Assembly (NCBI GenBank): GCA_045642085.1
Contig: JAZUIF010000109.1
Span: forward strand, 1 to 28,307
Origin: UBA1723 sp045642085
GTDB lineage: Bacteria; Bacteroidota; Bacteroidia; Bacteroidales; Paludibacteraceae
Reading direction: 5' to 3'
DNA: 28,307 nucleotides
Shown here: one piece after another, positions 24,306-28,307 of the stretch
Layout: the number at the start of each line of letters is the position of its first letter
Position numbering within the stretch: the first letter of the stretch is position 1
The notes under the pieces: generated by a model
Told to the model about the DNA's origin: nothing
Databases searched by the model: none
Seen by the model: the letters and a program-made list of their open reading frames with translations, nothing else
Program-made: the position numbers and the translations under genes

Positions 24306-24883
24306 TATCAGATATTCTTTATTGGATCAGTACCGGATTGCTAGTGCCGGTCATTGTCATACTTATTATTTTATTTGTCAGAGCTTTGCTGCTAGTTGGC
24401 AGTTTCTTTGGACAGTATCTAGCCATTAGAAAATCGTCGGCACAAGTACGCAAGGCTTTGACAGGTGTTACTCCGGGTACACTTGATGCTGTGTTGGAGA
24501 ATCTGCCAAAGAATAATAACACGCTCGTCATCGAGTATATCAAACGAATGATTGATGCGAAAGACGACAAGGCAGAGGTCAAAAGATTATTGTCGGAGTT
24601 TGAGATTGCTGCCGACAAGGATCTTGGGTTGTGCAAGATGCTGACTAAACTTGGTCCGATGATGGGACTTATGGGAACATTGATACCGATGGGTCCGGCT
24701 CTTGCTGGTTTGGCTTCTGGAGATATAGATTCAATGGCACGCAATATGCAGGTGGCTTTTGCCACAACTGTTACTGGACTGGTAGCGGCGGCCATTGGTT
24801 ATGTCACTCAACAGGTGAAGCAGCGTTGGTATCTGCAAGACATCACAAATTTGGAATACTTATCTGAAATAATAGGAAAATGA
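24296..24883 (+). CDS. hmuU: HmuU, MotA/TolQ/ExbB-family proton channel subunit
   Basis: 195 residues from ATG at 24296; an upstream ATG at 24212 in the same frame would lie far inside hmuT and is rejected. Three membrane segments are visible (about 10-35, 125-145, 160-180). The family core is clear: LTKLGPMMGLMGTLIPMG, LAGLASGDIDSMARNMQ, then VAFATTVTGLVAAAIGYV. ExbB/MotA proteins use proton flow to drive a partner, here probably the HmuS-HmuV assembly. The stop overlaps the next start (ATGA). Confidence 0.9.
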   Translation: MELISDILYWISTGLLVPVIVILIILFVRALLLVGSFFGQYLAIRKSSAQVRKALTGVTPGTLDAVLENLPKNNNTLVIEYIKRMIDAKDDKAEVKRLLSEFEIAADKDLGLCKMLTKLGPMMGLMGTLIPMGPALAGLASGDIDSMARNMQVAFATTVTGLVAAAIGYVTQQVKQRWYLQDITNLEYLSEIIGK

Positions 24884-25206
24884 GACATTCACCTCTAAAG
24901 AACAACGAGGAAGACGACCCAATGTCGACGGTATCAAACCTGTTCGACGTCGCTATGGTGTTTGCTGTCGCCTTGATGGTGGCACTCGTTACACGTTTCA
25001 ATATGACGGAGATTTTTTCGCAGGAAGATTTCAGCATTGTGAAGAATCCCGGGAAGGAGAATATGGAGATCATCACCAAAGAGGGTAAGAAAATCAATAA
25101 ATATACTCCTTCCGAAGACCAGTCGGCTAATGACCAGAAGAAAGGGAAGAAAGTAGGAGTCGCTTATCAACTTGAAAACGGAGAAATTATCTATGTCCCA
25201 GAATAA
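24880..25206 (+). CDS. hmuV: HmuV, DUF2149-family protein
   Basis: 108 residues: a short polar N-terminus, one membrane helix (NLFDVAMVFAVALMVALV, about 21-38) and a soluble tail outside the membrane (GVAYQLENGEIIYVPE). This is the ExbD-like layout expected of the partner of HmuU. Asp24 in the helix is the candidate proton-carrying residue, by analogy with ExbD. It overlaps the genes on both sides. Confidence 0.85.
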   Translation: MRHSPLKNNEEDDPMSTVSNLFDVAMVFAVALMVALVTRFNMTEIFSQEDFSIVKNPGKENMEIITKEGKKINKYTPSEDQSANDQKKGKKVGVAYQLENGEIIYVPE

Positions 25207-26707
25207 TAAGAAACTTTTGACCTGGAGGTCTTGGCATAAATGGGTCGGCATAGTCTTTACTATGTTTATCCTTATATTCTGTTTCAGCGGTATCATTTTG
25301 AATCACCGCCAGTTCTTCTCTTCATGCGAAGTGTCTAGGTGGTGGCTGCCGTCGGCTTACCATATTAACAACTGGAATCAGAGTGTTGTCAAGGGAACTT
25401 TGAAAACAAATGATGGCTTGTTTGTCTATGGTCAGACGGGAGTGTGGAAAACTGACGATAAATTTGAGCATTGGCAAGATTTTAACAAAGGAATAACAGA
25501 AGGTGTAGATAATCGCAAGATAAGCAATGTGGTATGCACATCTGACGGAACTCTGTGGTGTGCCGGGCTATATGATGCTTATAGATACGATAGTGTCGCT
25601 GCTCAGTGGACAAAGCTTCTGCTTCCTGAAAATGAAGAGAGAATAAGCGACATTACACTTCGTGGAGATACAGTTGTAGTGCTGACTCGCTCATCAATCT
25701 ACGAGGCAGTAGCTCCTGTTTATTCTTTTGTCGAGTGCCCTGTTAACAGACCTAATGGCTATGAGAATAAGGTGACGCTATTCAAGACTGTCTGGATGCT
25801 GCATAGTGGTGAACTGTTTGGCTATGGAGGCAGACTTGTTGTCGATGCAGTGGCCATTGTCATTATTATACTATGCATCACAGGTTTTGTCTTTTTCATA
25901 TTGACTTATACCATCAAGCGTAAAGATGTGGTCAAGATAGAACCCAAGCGACAAATTGGTTGGATGAAGTGGAATCTTAAGTGGCATAAGAAATTAGGAG
26001 TTTGGACAATCGTGCTGACAGTAATCCTTGCAGTGACAGGAATGTGCTTACGTCCACCTTTGATGATTCCGCTTGCAATGACAAAAGTCTCGCCATTGCC
26101 TGGGTCATCTTTATCTAATGAAAATGTCTTTCATGACAAGTTGAGGTCTATCCGATGGGATGATAACTTGCATTCTTGGCTTTTGTCTACAAGTGATGGA
26201 TTTTACTCAATCTCAGAAGATCTGCACAACTCTGCAGTGGAAAAAATGACCAATGCACCGTCGGTCAGTCCGATGGGTATGAATGTCTTTTGTAGAAATC
26301 CAAAAACAGAGAATGAATGGTTGGTTGGCTCGTTCAGTGGTTTGTTCCGTTGGAATCCTAAGAATGGAACTGTTGTTGATTATTTCACAGGAGAACCTCC
26401 TCTGGCTACTCATGGCAGACCAGTTGCAGGACATGCAGTCACTGGCTGGACCACTGACTTGACTTTCACTCATGGAGAGCCTGCGATATTTGAATACTCA
26501 GCTGAACCTAGTGTAGAACTGCCTGCCATGCCGGAGGTTTTGAAGGAACAACCGATGTCACTTTGGAACTTTGCGCTTGAATTGCATGTTGGCAGATGCT
26601 ATGAACCGTTCATGGGATCAGCTGTGTCAGTGTTGTTTGTATTTCTAAGTGGATTGTTGCTGACTTTGATCCTTGTCTCTGGTTATATAATACAGAAAAA
26701 AAGTTGA
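25193..26707 (+). CDS. PepSY-associated membrane protein, possible electron-transfer partner
   Basis: 504 residues from ATG at 25193, overlapping hmuV by 14 bases. Four membrane helices: about 17-37 after the typical RSWHKWVG start, 217-243, 268-290 after KWHKKLGVW, and 477-501. A periplasmic domain lies between the first two, with WxTDD and SDGTLW segments like beta-propeller repeats, and a second lies between helices 3 and 4. The WHKW and WHKK histidines at the helix ends are typical of PepSY_TM proteins, several of which are ferric or siderophore reductases. In this operon it could pass electrons for heme dechelation or reduce released iron; this is inference. The hmu set described for Porphyromonas has no such gene at this place, as far as I recall. 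Confidence 0.8.
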   Translation: MSQNNKKLLTWRSWHKWVGIVFTMFILIFCFSGIILNHRQFFSSCEVSRWWLPSAYHINNWNQSVVKGTLKTNDGLFVYGQTGVWKTDDKFEHWQDFNKGITEGVDNRKISNVVCTSDGTLWCAGLYDAYRYDSVAAQWTKLLLPENEERISDITLRGDTVVVLTRSSIYEAVAPVYSFVECPVNRPNGYENKVTLFKTVWMLHSGELFGYGGRLVVDAVAIVIIILCITGFVFFILTYTIKRKDVVKIEPKRQIGWMKWNLKWHKKLGVWTIVLTVILAVTGMCLRPPLMIPLAMTKVSPLPGSSLSNENVFHDKLRSIRWDDNLHSWLLSTSDGFYSISEDLHNSAVEKMTNAPSVSPMGMNVFCRNPKTENEWLVGSFSGLFRWNPKNGTVVDYFTGEPPLATHGRPVAGHAVTGWTTDLTFTHGEPAIFEYSAEPSVELPAMPEVLKEQPMSLWNFALELHVGRCYEPFMGSAVSVLFVFLSGLLLTLILVSGYIIQKKS

Positions 26708-26750
26708 TGATTAATTCAAACATTTGTGATATGAATTGATTGTTGAGGAT
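26703..26750 (-). repeat. Diverged third copy of the DUF554-derived repeat
   Basis: Shares CATTTGTGATATGAATT (26721-26737) exactly with the copies at 14801 and 16529, and weaker identity on both sides. On the minus strand the ATG at 26723 opens MFELIIN, comparable with MLGSIVN. Its promoter box is degenerate. It overlaps the stop codon of the PepSY gene. Confidence 0.55.
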
Positions 26751-26821
26751 AACATTAGTAAAATAGGGAGAGTTTTGAAAAATAACAAACTTATGTGATA
26801 ATACAATTGTTCAAAATAGTG

Positions 26822-26829
26822 TAATTTTG
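26822..26829 (+). promoter_or_regulatory. -7 box of cysK
   Basis: TAATTTTG at 26822-26829, followed by CATT, with the ATG 22 bases later. No certain -33 element. Confidence 0.6.
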
Positions 26830-26851
26830 CATTAACAAAAGAAATTGAATT

Positions 26852-27799
26852 ATGGCAGCAATAGCACAATCACTTACAGAGTTGGTCGGTAATACACCGC
26901 TACTTTCATTGAATAAGTTTTCTGCAAATAAGGGCTTAAATGCACCTATTATTGCAAAGGTAGAGTTTTTTAATCCAGGCGGAAGTGCAAAAGACCGTAT
27001 CGCTTTGGCTATGATAGAGGATGCTGAGGCTAAGGGGATTTTGAAGCCAGGAGCTACAATCATCGAGCCTACATCTGGTAATACAGGAGTTGGACTTGCT
27101 TTGGTGAGTGCAGTCAAGGGTTATCATCTTATTCTTACAATGCCTGAGACAATGAGTGTTGAGCGTCGCAACCTAGTGAAAGCTTATGGTGCAGAGGTTC
27201 GTCTTACAAAAGGTAGTGAAGGTATGGCGGGAGCTATCAAGGAGGCGGAATCGTTGAGATCCAGCATTCCTGGATCAGTTATTCTTCAACAGTTTGAGAA
27301 TCCAGCTAACCCTGCAAAACATTATGCTACAACTGGTCCTGAGATTTGGGCTCAAACAGAGGGAAAGATAGATATCTTTGTAGCAACTATTGGTACTGGT
27401 GGTACTATCAGTGGTATTGCTAAGTATTTGAAGGAGAAAAATCCTGCAATCAAGGTTTATGGTATCGAGCCTTCTACTTCAGCTGTCCTTAATGGTAAAC
27501 CAAGTGGACCTCATAAGATACAAGGAATCGGAGCTGGCTTTATCCCTAAGACATATAACGCTGATGTTGTAGACGAGGTGTTGATGATTGATAATGATGA
27601 TGCCATCCGCACAGGTAGAGAGTTGGCTCAGCAGGAAGGTCTACTTGTAGGTATTTCTTCTGGAGCTGCTGCTTTTGGAGCATCTGTTGTGGCTAAGCGA
27701 CCAGAGAACAAGGGTAAAACAATAGTTACTTTGTTGCCAGATACAGGAGAACGTTACTTGTCGACAGTATTATTTGCTTTTGATGAGTATCCACTATAA
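26852..27799 (+). CDS. cysK: Cysteine synthase A (O-acetylserine sulfhydrylase)
   Basis: 315 residues, normal length. It makes L-cysteine from O-acetylserine and sulfide with pyridoxal phosphate. The cofactor lysine is Lys47 in NPGGSAKDR. The substrate loop TSGNTG, the phosphate-binding glycine loop GTGGTISG, GIGAGFIP and the C-terminal SSGAA and PDTGERYLST blocks are all present. It has its own promoter and a strong terminator, so it is probably monocistronic. It is not part of the heme operon, although cysteine supply links to iron-sulfur cluster building. Confidence 0.96.
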   Translation: MAAIAQSLTELVGNTPLLSLNKFSANKGLNAPIIAKVEFFNPGGSAKDRIALAMIEDAEAKGILKPGATIIEPTSGNTGVGLALVSAVKGYHLILTMPETMSVERRNLVKAYGAEVRLTKGSEGMAGAIKEAESLRSSIPGSVILQQFENPANPAKHYATTGPEIWAQTEGKIDIFVATIGTGGTISGIAKYLKEKNPAIKVYGIEPSTSAVLNGKPSGPHKIQGIGAGFIPKTYNADVVDEVLMIDNDDAIRTGRELAQQEGLLVGISSGAAAFGASVVAKRPENKGKTIVTLLPDTGERYLSTVLFAFDEYPL

Positions 27800-27820
27800 G
27801 AAGTAAGAATATTCTAAATA

Positions 27821-27860
27821 AAAAATCCCGACCATATATGTGGCCGGGATTTTTGTTTTG
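27821..27860. terminator. Bidirectional terminator between cysK and serpin gene
   Basis: AAAAATCCCG pairs with CGGGATTTTT, with an inner CCA/TGG pair and one A-C mismatch. T runs follow on both strands, so it serves the two converging genes. Confidence 0.85.
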
Positions 27861-27882
27861 TGACAAAAAAGAAGTGCCGTCG

Positions 27883-28307
27883 TTATTTAGTCGATGATGG
27901 ATCATTGATCAAACCAATGAACAATATTTCTTGTGTGTATGGATTGTCAATTGTTACGATAAATGGACGGTTGACGTCAAAGTCGACATATATTTCCTCT
28001 ACAATACCTGTCGTTGCCATTGGAATAATTGTCACTGCAGCTCCTTTAGCTCCATCTTCATCTATTTCTAGATGTGCAAGCTGTTTTATTCCGTCTACTG
28101 CCACTCTTTCGGCAATATTGTTGTATTCAGCAGCGAACATATCGTCTAGACCCATTTCTTTCATGGCTTTGTCAATTGTGATTTCTGTGTCGATATTGAA
28201 CTTTGGCAATGAGAGGTTGGCTGTGGTAACGACATAATGACCTTCCTCGTTTGTCTCTCCATGTTTGTATGGAATGTTGTTAAGATCAAATTCAGAAAGT
28301 GCTTCTT
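27883..28307 (-). CDS. Serpin-family protease inhibitor, C-terminal part (5' end outside window)
   Basis: About 141 residues of an open frame that continues past the window edge; the TTG at 28209 is internal, since coding sequence (EEGHYVVTTANLS) continues upstream. Serpin marks: LPKFNIDTEITIDKAMKEMG, the reactive-loop hinge EIDEDGAKGAAVT, then VDFDVNRPFIV and EILFIGLINDPS, the usual C-terminal strands. The hinge has Gly and small residues close to the inhibitory consensus, so it may inhibit serine or cysteine proteases, possibly host or competitor enzymes. Whether a signal peptide is present cannot be seen. Confidence 0.88.
   Translation of the reverse strand, partial: EALSEFDLNNIPYKHGETNEEGHYVVTTANLSLPKFNIDTEITIDKAMKEMGLDDMFAAEYNNIAERVAVDGIKQLAHLEIDEDGAKGAAVTIIPMATTGIVEEIYVDFDVNRPFIVTIDNPYTQEILFIGLINDPSSTK

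Noticed and set aside
27860..28237. Plus-strand frame of 125 codons
   Set aside because: Antisense to the serpin gene, whose family motifs are clear.

Overview
The window reads as a low-GC Bacteroidales chromosome, probably Prevotella or a close relative. The reasons are: promoters of the Bacteroidetes type (TAnnTTTG -7 box, sometimes with TTG 19 bases upstream), a lipoprotein with an acidic run right after the lipobox Cys, a complete hmu-type heme operon, and an OmpA-family barrel protein. No rRNA, tRNA or CRISPR array was seen.

Left part (1 to about 14.6 kb): an accessory region. It holds the end of an unknown gene; a leftward AAA+ ATPase gene (513-2255); two leftward tandem paralogs of unknown function (2467-3613); a rightward cluster of small acidic proteins (4058-6652); a two-gene AddB-like/AddA-like helicase-nuclease operon (6778-12620); and a second copy of the acidic-protein module (13081-14465). 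The five acidic proteins look like one family, with an N-terminal [LMV]S[DE] motif and a later [IL]T[DE] motif.

Three promoters in this region share one layout: two TTTCCY hexamers 10 bp apart, exactly 28 bases, a -7 box, then an inverted repeat at the transcript start. They sit in front of the AAA+ gene and in front of both acidic modules. In two copies the inverted repeat has the same 24-base loop and shows an A-T to G-C compensatory change. This ties the AAA+ gene and the acidic modules that flank the helicase-nuclease genes into one likely regulon. I propose the region as a candidate undescribed DNA-processing or defence system; its function is inference.

Middle (14.6 to 16.8 kb): an outer-membrane OmpA-family protein, flanked by two copies of a 71-bp repeat. 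The repeat is the promoter and first codons of a DUF554-like gene, now broken. A third, more diverged copy lies at about 26.7 kb.

Right part (16.8 to 26.7 kb): a heme-uptake operon made of a calycin-like lipoprotein, HmuR (TonB-dependent receptor), HmuS (CobN-like chelatase family), HmuT, HmuU (ExbB/MotA family), HmuV (DUF2149) and a PepSY-type membrane protein. The genes overlap or nearly touch. Heme would be captured and imported across the outer membrane, then handled by HmuS at the inner membrane, powered by the HmuTUV complex. The PepSY protein is a plausible electron-transfer partner. After it come cysK (cysteine synthase) and, on the other strand, the C-terminal end of a serpin that runs off the window.
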